Assembly: GCA_011033025.1 (NCBI GenBank)
Contig: WFMF01000126.1
Location: 248,001 to 312,000 of the forward strand
Source: Beroe forskalii
Taxonomy: Eukaryota > Ctenophora > Nuda > Beroida > Beroidae
DNA length: 64,000 nt
Reading direction: 5' to 3'
Shown: positions 11,239 to 24,432 of the stretch, piece after piece
Layout of the letters: each line of letters opens with the position of its first letter
Position numbering within the stretch: position 1 is the stretch's first letter
Program-made: the position numbers and the translations under genes
Notes under the pieces: generated by a model
What the model was told of the DNA's origin: nothing
The model's input: the letters and a program-made list of their open reading frames with translations, nothing else
The model's database searches: none

Positions 11239-14200
11239 AGGTTTATCAGACAAAAGAAAGCCTCGGGAAAAAATTGACTGTGAATTTACAAAAGTACGCA
11301 GTGGTATGAAATTGAGCCATTACATAGATTGGGCTATATTAATGAGAGCCCAACCTGACTACAGACTTAACCAGTTACTACTGGAACTGACTGGCAAACC
11401 TGTAGAGCCCGTGAGATTTATACTGTTCGTAAGCCACATGTTAACATTCTAATCATCAGTCTAATTCATAGAAAGCCATTGATCAATCCCAACATAAGGT
11501 GCAAAGACCATAGTTGCGAAATATAGCAAGTCGCCATTAATTTATGTAACAGTAATGATAGTAGATTGAGAACCTTCATAATGCCACATACTCATGTTGA
11601 GGATTATGGACACCTGCAAGAGGGGCTAATAACAGACATCTTTCATTCTGATAGTATTTCTTGGAACTCACAGAAAACATTTTCAAATGGAGTAGGTATT
11701 GTGGCTGTTAGTGGCATTGGTCATATTCATTTTAATATACGGAGAATTGCAGAATTAAGGTTGTAACAAGGCCACAGTTAATTTTGATAAAGAATTTTTA
11801 TATTCCAAACCTTTTTCCCAAACAAATTCTTGAATCACTTGATGATCACTGAGATCTTACCTTCGAAAAGGAAAAATCCCCTCGGTTACACCATTTCAAA
11901 TCCGCTCACTTTCAACCAAGACGTTTCATGTTTTCTAAGGCTCCCCTATTGAGTTTCAAAGATAGTAGGACCCGGTTGCTTTCCTCACAAAGCGTTGGGC
12001 GCCGCAGGCGAAGTTTTTGAAAGTTTTACATAAATTACATCTGGCTCACATCTGGTTCAAACGAGAGAAGTTAGGGTCAAAGTAAGAAAACACTCTCAAT
12101 TCATCGAAATTTATGAGAAAATGCTCTCATATCTCTCGAATTGAGGCCTTCATTTTAAAGGCAATAGTTCACGCAAAAGTAAGTTTGACAAAAATCCCCT
12201 CACTTTTGATAAAAATCCCCTCGGTTACAATGTAACCCGTGCAACCCAGCTTTGGAAGGTAAGACTGAGGTAAATCTATTCTGCACGAAAGCTCAGCTTG
12301 CCATTCTGACATTATTATCACCATGTACATAGAAATTGAACTTCTCTAACTTTCTAATTTTCTAATTTTTACCGTGACAAGTATTCGTTCTTCCATGACC
12401 ATTGACCATATTGCTCTTATAGTGCTCATATTTACCACATTGTTTGGTTTGGCCGATAGGAGGCGAGGAAGGATTTATTGATTGATTTAAAAGCCCCTGT
12501 AGATAATTGCTTCTTGTAGTTGATACGTTAAAATCGATTGAAACACACATAAAATAGTTGATACGTTAAAACTTGGACCGACTGGAGGTGTCGGACACTA
12601 GGTGAAAGGGTATCGGGGGTGGAGGCTATCTTTTGGTGGATATGAAATCGCCAACAGGGGGTTTGAGTGGGTTTTTCCCAGTATCCACATGGCTGATTTA
12701 GGTCTCAGGAGATCTTAAGATGGCTAGATTTGCTTGTTTCACCCGTTCATACAGCATATACTATTTGAATGAACGGTCAAAATTCTAATTCCCAGAACTC
12801 ATAAATTGAGTTCTTTTGCTCACTTTTTCCACGAATCCACCTATTCATCACATACCGAATTTACTTTTGAAACTATTAAGTTACAAGACCATTGTTAGTT
12901 TGAATAGCTATCAATACATATTGCACTATGGAAAATCGAAATGACATTAGTCATTCTTTTTATTGTTTTGTTCAAGCTAACAATAGCAACTGGCTACTGA
13001 ACTGGTCATCCCGACATTGGTACATGTTCTACATTAGCACTCCATTCGTTAGTCGTGCGAAAGAAGGGCTTTTCCAGATACGATGTGAAAATCTGGAAAT
13101 CTTACTGCGGACTTTGAAACTTCAATTATTGTCTCATTGTGATTCGTTCGTCTTTATTAAGAAATAGAACAATGGCGTTTTTGTAACAGTGGCGATTTTG
13201 CAATTTTATTGACTTGGCTGGTATGATTTAAATTTGTGGGCTGTAATATAAACGTACGGAGGTCCCAATTGAAGAAGGCCACGATATTCTTATAGATAAT
13301 CATTATATAGCCATAATATGTGCATTTTATTCTGCCTAATCTAAATAAGCCCATTCTAATCCTCGTATTTCAGTGACGATGCTTAAAGAACGGGGTCAGT
13401 TGCAGTTCAAATTGGAGAAATGAGAACTATCATTCCATGTAAGTGTTATTCTCCCTTGTAAATCATGAATATAATGATTTTTTCCTTGGCATAGAATTTT
13501 AAAGACAGTTAAGTGGTCTCATACTTTCATTGATCATTGATTGAAAAAGACTGCCCATGTAGTGGTATTGCGGCGTCACATTACATTTTTCGTATGGAAA
13601 CTTCTCACTTTGAGTTTCAAGTAACCCGTTCATCCGTCGTCAATTTGACGTGAGTTGGTCACTCAGTGTCAAAAACAATACCTCGTTATGTTTCACCTTA
13701 ACCTAGTTATTAGGTCCAGAGGGTCTAGACTCTGGTTTTTATTTCACGAATTGCGGTGAGGGTTCACCTAATTACTGTAATTTAGTAATTACTGTCCCCC
13801 TTCCCTCACCAATAATGGACAGTGAAATCTCGCTTGACAAAGGAAACAATGTTATGTTTCAGCGGAATGATGCACCATGTGGTTGTGTGACACGTTTGGC
13901 AATGATCCAAAAATTTGTTGACAATTTAGCGAAATCAGGAGGGCGCGGTATATTTTTCATGGCATGTTAGGCGCGCGTCGATGTTTTTCGCGCCGCGCCA
14001 GGGCACAGGACTGGATACGCGGCGCGCGCCGACCACGCCGAAATTTTGGGTCCTGAAGTGTTGCATTCCTGGTTTTTGAAAGAAGGAAGGATACCGGCTT
14101 ACGCGCCCTTATCCTGACGTGCGACTTATGCTAGACACCTTAGCCGGGCCACGTCCACTAATTTGGCGCTCCACCCTATTTATTACCTGCCCCATTGTGT

Positions 14201-14373
14201 TGACAGTTGATCTCGGACAGTTGTGGTACCCCTACCAACTACGTCCATCAGTTGTTACTGATCAGAAGTTCTGTCAGTACCAACTTCTCCTCTTCAGCTT
14301 CAGTTGCTACATGGTCAGGTGTAGCAGTATGGCTGGCTGAGGACATCCTCAACGGATCAAACCCTCCCATCAT
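11239..14373. other. Non-coding stretch, no supported gene
   Basis: AT-rich; small ORFs here show no domain, splice context or duplication support. A weak inverted pair (TCTTACCTTC near 11857, GAAGGTAAGA near 12257) frames a segment in which AAAAATCCCCTC recurs three times. A GC-rich patch lies at about 13940-14040 (GCGCGCGTCG, CGCGCCGCGCC). I see nothing else. Confidence 0.4.
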
Positions 14374-14455
14374 CACAAAGACACTCCCCACCCGCAAAGA
14401 CACTCCCCACCCATAAAGACATTCCCTACCCACAAAGACATCCTCCACACCACCT
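14374..14455. repeat. ~19-20-bp minisatellite, four units
   Basis: Successive units CACAAAGACACTCCCCACC, CGCAAAGACACTCCCCACC, ATAAAGACATTCCCTACC and ACAAAGACATCCTCCACACC. Confidence 0.85.
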
Positions 14456-16344
14456 CTCACTTCTAAACCCCCTTCTCCCCTGCTGGGGATCATCTGGACC
14501 GCTTGAGAACAGAGATCAGGTAAATACAAGTACAAGACGTGTGCACAGAAAAAAAATCTGCTAAGCCACGGCCGATCATGGACTCAAAACGAATCACTTA
14601 GGTGGTTCAATCAAATCTTATGCAAATATTCATTATCAATTACTGACAACTGATATACGATATTTCAGGGGAGCGCAACGCCCGATGAAGTAACGAACAC
14701 CCCAGGAGACCAGAAGATGAAAGCTAAGTGCAAAGTTAACGTTTTGATACAAATTTTACATTGGTTTACTTAGAAGCGTTTTTCGCTTAACGAAGTACCG
14801 GTCCTCTTCCATTTCCTTTTAGCTTTTCGCCATGGCTTCATTTACACTGCGATAATCAACGTCAGCATTTAACACCCTTCCCACTTCCTTGATTGATGAT
14901 ATATAAGTCTTTAAGATTAGAACTATCTGAAAATTAAGTCACTGAGCAGTGAAATATTCTGACATTTTTGTTGCTGAAACCATGACTGATAGGATGCAGT
15001 TTTTGATCTTGTCCTGGGGTGATATGGAAAATTTTTAGCCTGGTCCTTTGGCGGAAAATGGCGTGGCTACTGACTCATATTTAATGTTTTCTCAAGTTTG
15101 AGAACTGAGAAGGATATTTTTATTAGACTTTAAACTAAAAGTCAGTGATGGAACTTAATTGCGAAAAATATTTCAAGCAATTCTGACTTAAATTCACCGT
15201 CATGTTGAAATTTGTTTGGGTTTCCCCAAAAATGTTTCTGTGGGACTAGTCTTTCGATGTATACCGCAACCTACTTCACTCAATCGGTTTGTTCCTTAGC
15301 TCGATTTTTCTTTTCCCGGATTTTTGCTGAATCTCATTTACATCTGATGGCAGTTACCATATTGCGATGAATTATGTGATATTACAATTTTATTGACGCA
15401 TTCATGCCGTCAAAAAGAAGGACTATCGTGGAGAATATTCTTGCCAGATTCTGAGAACTTGGTACGGTTTATTCTGCCACACTTCAAAATAATTTAATAT
15501 TTATAAGAGAGTATTACACGGGTGAGTTTGTTCCTTCTATGGAAGTCGGGATGAAACCCCGTTTTTCGAACAAGCCTTTTATATCCTTCTGCTGTTAAGG
15601 GGGGTCACTTGTATTCTACATTATTCATGTCACATTTCTATAAGGAGACACACTACTCTTCTTCGATTACTGGTGAAGCGAATAATATCAACTGGTATGG
15701 TAAACAACAATTACTTTTTATAATGTTTTTCTTAACTTGAACAACTTTAATAACATTTTTGGACCCATCGCCAATAACCACAGCAGACCGGCAGATATCT
15801 GCGTGGAAATTTGGGAAAAAAGAGGAAATTTCATAATTTCGGTGGAAATTTTAAGCAAACGACAGAAAATTATTATAGAAATTGAGTACAGTACTTTGCT
15901 AGGAGGAATTTTTGAATTATGATTACAAAAAATATTAATCAGGAAAATTAATCAGTAAATTATGATTACAGACAAGAAAAACTCTATTATTGTCTGACTA
16001 GTTCTCAAAATTAATTTACCCCTTATGCCGAGGGCGATTAATTGAAGTACAAATTCATGATAACTGATAAGATTCATGTTATTGAATGAACTTATGAAAT
16101 TTATCCAGTGTTCACACCTTCTATCAGATACTCTGCGTCCAATGATCAACTTATTTAGATTACCAGGCTTGCGAATATATTAGTGTTATTTGATTTATGG
16201 ATATTTTGAAAATGTAATCATTTACCTACAAAATAAATAAAAAATTTCACTGTCATATTTGCTCGATTTTGAGAGCCATTTGAAATTTGGACACATTTCT
16301 TGAAACACCCTGTAAATATGGATCAATTGCAATCATTGACCTTG
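14456..16344. other. Non-coding stretch, no supported gene
   Basis: AT-rich sequence with short ORFs lacking any recognisable domain. I see nothing beyond ordinary intergenic DNA. Confidence 0.4.
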
Positions 16345-16900
16345 AAAAATGCTGAAATCAGGCTTCTAGGTTTCTTGTAATTTCAGCTAAAATTACGGTT
16401 AAAGAATCACTATGAGGCGCCAATTTCATCTATTTAGAACGCCTGGCTTCTGGAGGCTGCCGCCCCCAGACCCCTGCTGATCATTCGAAATTCATTTCGT
16501 TTATTAAGGCTTCTTGTGTCAGGCACCTTAAAATTTCTGCTAAAATAAGGTAAGAATCACAATAAAATGAAAATTTCATCTACTCAGAACGTCTGGTTTC
16601 TGGGGGCTGCCGCCCCCAGACCCCTGCTTGTCATTAGAAATTCATTTCGTTTTAGGTTTCTTGTGTCAGGAACCTTGAAATTTCGGATAAAATTAGGGTA
16701 AGAATCACTTTAAGATGAAAATTTCATCAACTCAGAACGTCTGGCTTCTGGGGGCTGCCGCCCCCAGACCCCTGCTTGTCATTCGAAATTCATTTCGTTT
16801 TATATTTCATACGTCAGGCACCTTGAAATTCGGGTAAATTTAGGGTTAAAATCATTATCAGGCGACAATTTCGTCTACAGAAAACGTCTCACTCGGCTTC
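16345..16900. repeat. ~148-bp satellite array with palindromic GC-rich core
   Basis: Three good units and one decaying unit. Each carries CTGGGGGCTGCCGCCCCCAG (a self-complementary core) followed by ACCCCTGC, then CATT[CA]GAAATTCATTTCGTTT, TCAGG[CA]ACCTT and AAAATTTCATCTACTCAGAA. The core recurs near 16455, 16603 and 16750. Confidence 0.85.
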
Positions 16901-17276
16901 TGAAGTGGTATATTAGCACTATAGCAAAAAATGTAGCCAACCTTTGCGAGCGAAGCGAGCGGGCCTCAGAAAGTGTAAAAATTGGTCTGGGTGGAAATTT
17001 TAAATTTTTTGGATATGGGTTTTTGGATGTACTAAATATTGAAACAGGTTAATTTCATATTTGTTCATGGAAGTAAAACGTTGCTGCGTCGGTATCCATG
17101 AGATCCTTATTTCTGTCTCTACCTCCTTAAATGATTCCTGTAGATTTCCCCGCCATTTTGTAAGCTTCTTCATCATCTGACAACGTTAGTGTTGAGATCA
17201 AGAGGTTGGATGATCTCGATTGGGTGTTGGTGAGTACTACAATCGTCATCTTCCTTGAGAAGTTGACACGATAGTA

Positions 17277-17336
17277 GGACAAAACACCACCCGGACAAAA
17301 CGCCACCCGGTGTTTTGTCCGGGTGGTGTTCTGTCC
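17277..17336. repeat. 60-bp near-perfect hairpin
   Basis: The left arm begins GGACAAAACACCACCCGGAC and the right arm ends GTCCGGGTGGTGTTCTGTCC; together they pair for about 27 bp with very few mismatches around a short GCCACCC-containing loop. A ~75-bp direct repeat follows (17342-17424 and 17578-17650, both with GTTGACACGTAAC and GCGATTGGATG). Confidence 0.8.
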
Positions 17337-18358
17337 GCGCGCTGTTGACACGTAACATACGAGTGCCTGCCACTCCCATTGGTTAACAGTTTTCTTTTCT
17401 TTCAGCCTGAATTGCGATTGGATGGTAATTCGTGATGGTAAAAAAGGGCAATGATTTATCACTTTTCTTATCTTTATCAACAATCACTATCTTTGCAAAT
17501 CGTTATCAGTATAAGTCAATTACGATCAATATATGACTAATAAGTCAACACCGATCTCCCCAATCTTCCTTGAAATGTTGACACGTAACGTACTCTTATT
17601 GGTTATCTGTCAAGTTTTCTTTTCTCTCAGCCTGCATTGCGATTGGATGACGTTTTGTGTTTTAAATATTATGACCAGGCCTCAGGGACGGCATGATGTA
17701 TTGGTATTTTCTTTGTGGTATATGTCGGATATCACATTTATAACTCTTCTATTGTAACACACCCAATTGATATAATGTCAAATTGATATAATGCTCCAAT
17801 GATATTCTCCTGAATGATATCTCTTTCAGTCCTGTGCCATGCCTATATAATTCTTACGCTGCGCAATGTGGTGTGATAGTTCCTTCAATAAAAGTTAGCT
17901 CATTGGAGGTATTTGTCGTTGTCAGATTCCCTGGTTGACAATCTTTTGCTTTTCTACAATTAAAGGTGGTTGATGGAGCCTGTTTTTGAATGTAAATCTC
18001 CTCATTACCCGCAACTTTTCCTGGATACCTATATTTCGAAATGTATTTATATTACGTCACGTGTTATTCCAGTCAGATCCAACTCATGTTTCAGGTGGTT
18101 CAAAAGCAGTCAGGATGAAACCCGTCTCTTAAACAACCGTGTCGTCCTTGAACTGCCATATTGAATATTAAATTATTTAGTTTCATATTCGTTCATGGAA
18201 AATCAAAACGTGATCATTCATTTCTTGCATTTGGAAAATGTCCCCATTAAATTCTTAATTTTTCCTCCCCATTTAGTAGTTCATCTTGTGGCAACATTGA
18301 TTGTCTCCTTTTGTGATATGTATCATGTGCCTTCTACTCCTATTAGAGGCTTTTCTAA

Positions 18359-18547
18359 TCAATGTGACACGGGATCTCCGTGAAAATCTGGTTTTTTAGT
18401 GGTTCGGCTAGAGCGTCGTAAGGGAACAGTTACAGGTTCAGGACTTACTTGGGTTTCTACTGCTGGTGAAACAGGGAATGAACAGCTCTCAGATTCAGTA
18501 CTGGTACTTTGAGTATTCGGAGTTGGAATATCGTCTACATAATTCAC
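18359..18547 (-). pseudogene. Retroelement polyprotein C-terminal fragment
   Basis: A 62-residue open frame ends LRRSSRTTKKPDFHGDPVSH-stop after a Ser/Thr/Pro-rich stretch. The R-R-S-[ST]-R...P-x[5]-D pattern is typical of the tail of LTR-retrotransposon polyproteins after the integrase. No integrase or RT core is visible nearby, so this is a remnant. Confidence 0.45.
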
Positions 18548-18739
18548 CTGTTTTTAAATAGGTGTTTTTATTTCACTAACACGTATAATTCTCTTCCATC
18601 GCTTAAAAATATTATAAAGCTCGCCACATATTGCTAGAGTTTAGCGTGCAGATGAATGAAAGCAAATGTCTGTAACAACTGTCGGAAGTAGCTGTTTAAT
18701 AAAATTTGGTGAGTTAAGTACTCTAAGGAAACAATCCTC

Positions 18740-19790
18740 TTTATCAACGCAGACTAGCGTTATGACTTATGAGTCACATTCCTCTATCTATCATTGTTCC
18801 ATTATCTGATTCATTTAAACTCCTTTTTCTGTTGGGTCCTCTTTCATCTTGCCTCTTCCTGTGTCTTTCTCCCCATGATTTTCTACTTCTTGCTTTTTCT
18901 TATCCACTGCGTCCTTTTGCGGACGAAGTTGGAAAGATCGATTAATTGATTTAGTGAATTAGTTTAAAAATATATGAGGTGGTTTCATCGTTCCGCGTCG
19001 ATCGAATGGACTGATCGAATGAAAAACGCGCACATTACACGTTAACACTTTTGCGATGAGGTCTGCGCAAAACAGAAAGCGCTAGCAATTGTGTGCGTTT
19101 TTCATTTAATCAATCCATTTGATCGACGCGGAACGATGCAGGTGCCTGAATATATTTGGTAAGCATTCGTTTATGGAATGACCATAATTTTCCTTAACCT
19201 GATATCGGAGTCGTTAAGCAGACCATAATGCCCAAACCGTTTAAACATTATAACTATTATGATCAAAAACTTAAAAACGCCAACATATGACTTATAATTG
19301 TAAATTAATAAATTAATAATAAAATGTCAAAAATATATTATAATCAATGAAAACTACGTGCAATGAATACTGCTGTGTACTATCGTTGTTTCATTGCCCG
19401 ATCCATTTAAATTCCTTTTTCTGTTGGGGTTCTCCACCTTCTTCCCTATTTTCCCATAAATTTATACTTCTTGTTCTTCCTTATCCATTGTCCTTTTGCG
19501 GACGAAGTTGGAAAGATCGATTAATTGATTTAGTGAATAAGTCTAAATAATATATGAATATATTTCATGGTAAGAATTCTTTTATGGAATGACCATAATT
19601 TTCCTTGCCCTGAGTCGTTAAACAGACCATAATGCCCAAACCGTTTAAACATTATAACTATTATTCTTCCCTACTTTCTCATGAATTTATAAGTCTTGCT
19701 CTTACTTATCCACTGTCCTTTTGCGGACAAAAAATTGGCAAAAAGGATTAATTGAGTGAATTTGTTTAAACAATATTTAGCTATTTGTTA
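18740..19790. repeat. Three diverged copies of a direct repeat
   Basis: The words CCTTTTGCGGACGAAGTTGG and GATCGATTAATTGATTTAGT occur at about 18912 and 19491, with a decayed third copy at about 19718. TTATGGAATGACCATAATTT and CCCAAACCGTTTAAACATTA follow in the first two. Copy 1 is interrupted by the inverted-repeat element 18976-19147. Confidence 0.75.
18976..19147. mobile_element. ~170-bp inverted-repeat element with an empty site next door
   Basis: ATCGTTCCGCGTCGATCGAA (from 18987) and its mirror ending CGACGCGGAACGAT (19137) form ~48-bp arms; TGAAAAACGCGCACA pairs with TGTGCGTTTTTCA inside. The second copy of the host repeat (near 19548) reads ATATATGAATATATTT without it, giving an empty site. 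Confidence 0.8.
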
Positions 19791-22645
19791 GAGAAAAATG
19801 ATACGATGAGATAATAATGAAACAAATTAATTAGTAATCGATAAATCTTGATTATTAATCTCTTTGTTATTGGAAAATGTTCAATTGATTAGAGAATTTT
19901 CAAACAAAGAAATTAATGAGAAATAAGCAAGTCTTAATATTTGAAATTAATTAAATGATTAAATTAATTGGTTATCGAATCAATGAATTAATAATATGTT
20001 TGGTTGTGGCTGCTGTTGATTCTGTTGCCTATTGAATTTCCTGCTGCAGGATTAAATTAAATTAAAAGTTGAAAATTAATTTGATCCCATTTTTAATTAA
20101 TGCGTTCCATTTCCCCCGTACAAGCTGTAATATTTTGACGGTTTAATTTTCTTGTTGCTTTTCTTGGTGTTGCCTGTTATAATAGTGGGATGGATACCGA
20201 TGTGGTTCTTGACTCAAGTTTCCCATTCCTAGACGAGTATGACCACCTTCTTCTAGCAACCCTTGCTTGCATCCGAGGATTATACGAGATATGTGATCGG
20301 TCTGCACTCTGCTTTGACACTGCTGTGATCAAGTGGGGCTATATAGGTTTTCCACCTCGAAACCATGAAACTAATAAGAATAGTTACAAATTACATTAGT
20401 AACAAATTGCAATAGTAAGAATAAGATAATTTAGTTGGAAAGACTAATCAAGACCTTTACTCAACCTTATTAGTGAGTTCATGATTATCGATGTCAATCG
20501 TTGCATAGGAATCATCTGTGTGCGAATTAGCTGCTCCACTAGGTCGTGTGACCGACCATCTTACTACTTATAATTCTTCCTCATATATAAATATATAAAT
20601 AAATAAATAAATATATATCTGTCTGTCCGGTTTATGATTTCTGTCTGTCCGGTGGCTTATATATAATACAGATTTTTCTGACACCACTCAGTACCCAATC
20701 AAGCATGCCGATTGCCGATGATCGGAATGTTCATACCAGAGTACCAGTGACGTTTGACACCACCTGACATATAGACATCACATAGAGGAGTAGGCACACC
20801 GATTAAATATGACCTCATCACTGATAAGAACTACAGTACTGCATTATACTGTACCAATTGCTGAAGCGAAAAAATTGTGAACGATGGCCGGAGGCCATGG
20901 GTTTTGCTAGTAGTCATAAAGTTCCTAGTATCTGCCATAATCGCACAATCTGCAAAGAGACCTAGCCTCCATGGGATTGTGGGAGGCTTTTGATTTGAAA
21001 ATTGTTATCGAATGGGGCTACCTCGTGCAACCCTCATCCGAGAGATGTGGTCGATCTGCCTTGGGTACATTATTTTTCATGCAACGGGATCCATTCACCC
21101 TGCGAGATGGTAAGACGTGGAGCAAATTACGTTTTCCATTTGGTCCGAGATAGATTTGCCGATAGAGAATAGGAAAGCAAAGATGTTAAGGTGGAAAATA
21201 ATGGAACCGAGAAACTTAATAATTAAGTTATAATTCGGACCCTCCGAAACTCAGCAAGTCCTTTAATCGAGTGTACTCTGTACTCAGCCTGATGAATGGT
21301 GTCTTAGGAATATGGAAATAGGAAATCTCCCATCACCTCGGCTCACTAACATAATGGTATTGGTTTACGTACCATAACATTTGTGCTGCACTAATCATCA
21401 ATGAACAGAAACTGAACTTGATGGAGCACTCAGCCCGAGCCACTGTGTTTGCTAACTTTATCAGTGGTAACCGTTTGTTTATAGTCTTGTATATTAGTGG
21501 TAAAACGAGACCTTTCATGGTTCGATGGATAAAGGTGTTTCGAGGGATGAAAGAATGGAAATAACTTCTTGGTCGTATTGATAAGCCTCGGTTTGAAATT
21601 CAATGATATGAAGAAGTTAGATAAGATCCCTATTACTATCTAGTATTTACCATAGTACGGAAGTGCTGAATCAGCAGTCAATCGTCTCTATACTTTTTTC
21701 TCTATGTCCTTCAACTAAACAACGATAGCGCAGTAACATATTATACACCATACTATAATTAACATTATTACGCGTATAAAACATAAATACCACGTGTTTG
21801 TGTGGGGCCAGGAGTGAGAATGTTTCTATTCTTCTCCCGAGCACCACGCACCGTCCTTTCGCCTCCAGTTGTTTGCTTTCCCAATTCCTTTGTTCAAGTT
21901 TATCGTCCCCGTAAATGTCAATGAGGAGGTATATCTTTGAAATCTCAAAACACCACCAGGGCACTGCTAATTTCGACATCATAATGTCTCTTTGTTATCA
22001 TAAATATTAATAAAATTTCGGTTAAATACATAGCTGATTACAATATATACCATGTGAGAGATGCATGAAATCGACCTTCACTTCTCAGTCTGTGATTCTA
22101 AGACTTCAACAACAAAAGAAAGGCCGGACCCGAAGGTCCGCAGGAGGATAGCCCCGGAGTGGGGCTGTGCCTGCCTCTGGCCGCCACTGGGAGTATAGAA
22201 TAGTTAGTTATTAAACAATGTCCTAGCAAGTCGGGGGAGGGTGGAACATTGACTAATTTACTTTTTATTAGTTAGTCAAAGGTGGGTAAAGCACTGACAA
22301 AGTACGTCAATACTTCAATACATGGCTTACCAAGTACAGAGGGAGCTAGGGAGTTGCCTTGAGACAAAAGAGTAATTGTTATTTATATTATCATAACAAT
22401 TAACAAGCTAAAACAAGGTTGTCCGTGCTTGGGGAGAGTCAGTGTTTTCATGGTCATTCTATTGTGTTCTGTCGTTTTAGGGCGACCTGGTGATCTCGTC
22501 GTGGATCTTCATTAAGATCTTTTCCATTTCTTGATTTTTTACTTCTCATCTGACACAACAAGATTTCCTCCCAAATTTCAGTATACGTGCGCTTGAAGAT
22601 AGACATTAATACATAATGTAGAGTTTTGTGGGCGGGCAAATTTGT
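19791..22645. other. Non-coding stretch with low-complexity tracts
   Basis: 19800-20110 is dominated by TTAATTAA-like words. 20580-20665 is an AT microsatellite (AAATATATAAATAAATAAAT) next to two copies of CTGTCTGTCCGGT. ORFs at 20190-20399 and 20971-21153 share the short peptide [IV]EWGY/IKWGY and GRSAL/DRSAL, suggesting a weak duplication, but have no recognisable domain. 22115-22195 has short GC-rich palindromes (GGACCCGAAGGTCC, AGCCCCGGAGTGGGGCT). Confidence 0.4.
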
Positions 22646-22679
22646 TTAATTCCGAGAATAAAACCCCCATATTCGTTGT

Positions 22680-23400
22680 AACTCATCTCCTGTCATAGAG
22701 TTCCTTGAACTCAAATTTCCAATTATTGAGTTGCTTGAACTCAAATATCTGATCGTAAAGGTGCTGGAATTCAAATCTCTGATCACAGGGTTGCTTGAAC
22801 TCAAATCTGTGATAACAGGGTTGCTTGAACTCAAATCTCTGATAACCTGGGGTTGCTTGAACTCAAATCTCTGATCACCGGGTTGCTTGAACTCGAATCT
22901 CCAATTATTGAGTTGCTTGAACTCATATCTCAAATCCTAGAGTTGCTTGAACTCAAATCTCTGATCACAGGGTTGCTTGAACTCAAATTTCCAATTATTA
23001 AGTTGCTTGAACTCAAATCCTAGAGTTGCTTGAACTCATCTCCTGTCGGCTGTCATAGAGTTCCTTGAACTCAAATTTCCAATAAGTGAGTTGCTTGAAC
23101 TCAAATATCTGATCACAGGGTGCTTGAACTCAAATCTCTGATCACAGGGTTGCTTGAACTCAAATCTGTGATAACAGGGTTGCTTGAACTCAAATCTCTG
23201 ATCACCGGGTTGCTTGAACTCAAATCTCTGATCACCGGGTTGCTTGAACTCGAATCTCCAATTATTGAGTTGCTTGAACTCATATCTCAAATCCTAGAGT
23301 AGCAGGAACTCAAATCTCTGATCACAGGGTTGCTTGAACTCTAACCTCCGATCACAGGGTGGTACTTGCTTGTACTCAAATCTCCAGTCATAGAGTATCT
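22680..23400. repeat. 30-bp minisatellite with higher-order ~355-bp unit
   Basis: The unit is GGTTGCTTGAACTCAAATCT followed by CTGATCACAG (30 bp), repeated about two dozen times with variants. The marker TAGAGTTCCTTGAACTCAAA at ~22697 and ~23055 defines a higher-order repeat. Because 30 is divisible by 3, long ORFs exist on both strands (10-residue repeats such as RFEFKQPGDQ); they are a side effect. Confidence 0.9.
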
Positions 23401-23554
23401 TGTCATCAGTGTTGATATAGCTAACTTGCACTGCAAATTGCCCTTGCTATGATGAACCCTATGTAGGACTCGATTACCAGTTAACACTCCTCACACCATG
23501 TAAATTGTAAGCTCCTCGTTTAGGCCTGGACCCCTAGACCGGCTAAGGAGTTAC

Positions 23555-23640
23555 CTATAATAACACCTATAATAATACTAATACCTATAATAATACCTAT
23601 AATAATACCTATAATAATACTAATAACACCAGGTAATAAC
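23555..23640. repeat. CCTATAATAATA microsatellite
   Basis: Repeated [AC]CCTATAATAATA words with occasional CTAATA interruptions. Confidence 0.9.
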
Positions 23641-24432
23641 CCAGCTACATCCAACCACCACGCTTTTGTTTGGCGTGTAGTTGCTTGTAGTTGCGAGTGG
23701 TATTATGAAAACAAAGCGATGCCTTGTTTCTCACCAGAACGCTTTATATATTACCTAACTACTTATAGAAACTGTGAGTGTACTCTCCTACACTCGGTTA
23801 CAGTGCTTTATATTCTGAGGTTGTTTTATTCTGAGGGTTGCTCGTATATGTGTAACACTCCCCATGAGTTAGGCTCTCCAAAACCGTTGGACGGTTGTCG
23901 TAGAACCCCCCTGCCGATTTGGTGACGTCAGTCAATTTTTTCGGTTCGAACCAACGTAACCAAACCTCACGCAGTCCAAAACAGCTTTATTTTAACTTGC
24001 GAGTGTAGTGTCCTACACTCCTACACTAGGTTACAGTGCTTTATATTCTGCTCGTGTGTGTAAGACTCCAAATGAGTTATTATTACGACCGTGTTGAAAT
24101 GTCATTTTAGCGCTTCTGACTTTCTCGACCTCAATTTTAGCAAACACGTATCTAATAGTTGTATATCTCGTGATGTTTTCGGACGTTTCGTTCTTGACAT
24201 TGTGCTATCAAAGTTAGATAGTAAGAATGTATATTAGGCAGTCGGCCTCTTACTTTCATGGTTATCGTATGAATCTGGGGCTAACTGAACGGAAGATTGA
24301 TATTAGGCAACTCTTGGACTGAATTGACGCCCGGCTGTCATGGGAACCGTGATAACTGACACTTGTAACACCATACAACTTTTTAAATATAGGAGTTGAC
24401 TATTTCCATGATTCAGTGTTTTGATATTTATC

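Noticed and set aside
17127..17483. 118-residue - strand ORF
   Set aside because: Spans the 60-bp hairpin and a non-coding direct repeat; no domain.
20600..20665. Helitron 5' end suggested by ATATATCTGTCTGTCCGG
   Set aside because: No matching hairpin-CTAG end downstream and the region is microsatellite-like.
22646..23302. Open frames on both strands with 10-residue repeats
   Set aside because: They arise from the 30-bp minisatellite period; no start context, domain or splice support.
22680..23400. Possible CRISPR array
   Set aside because: Repeats are contiguous 30-bp units without unique spacers, in a eukaryotic context; a minisatellite explains them.
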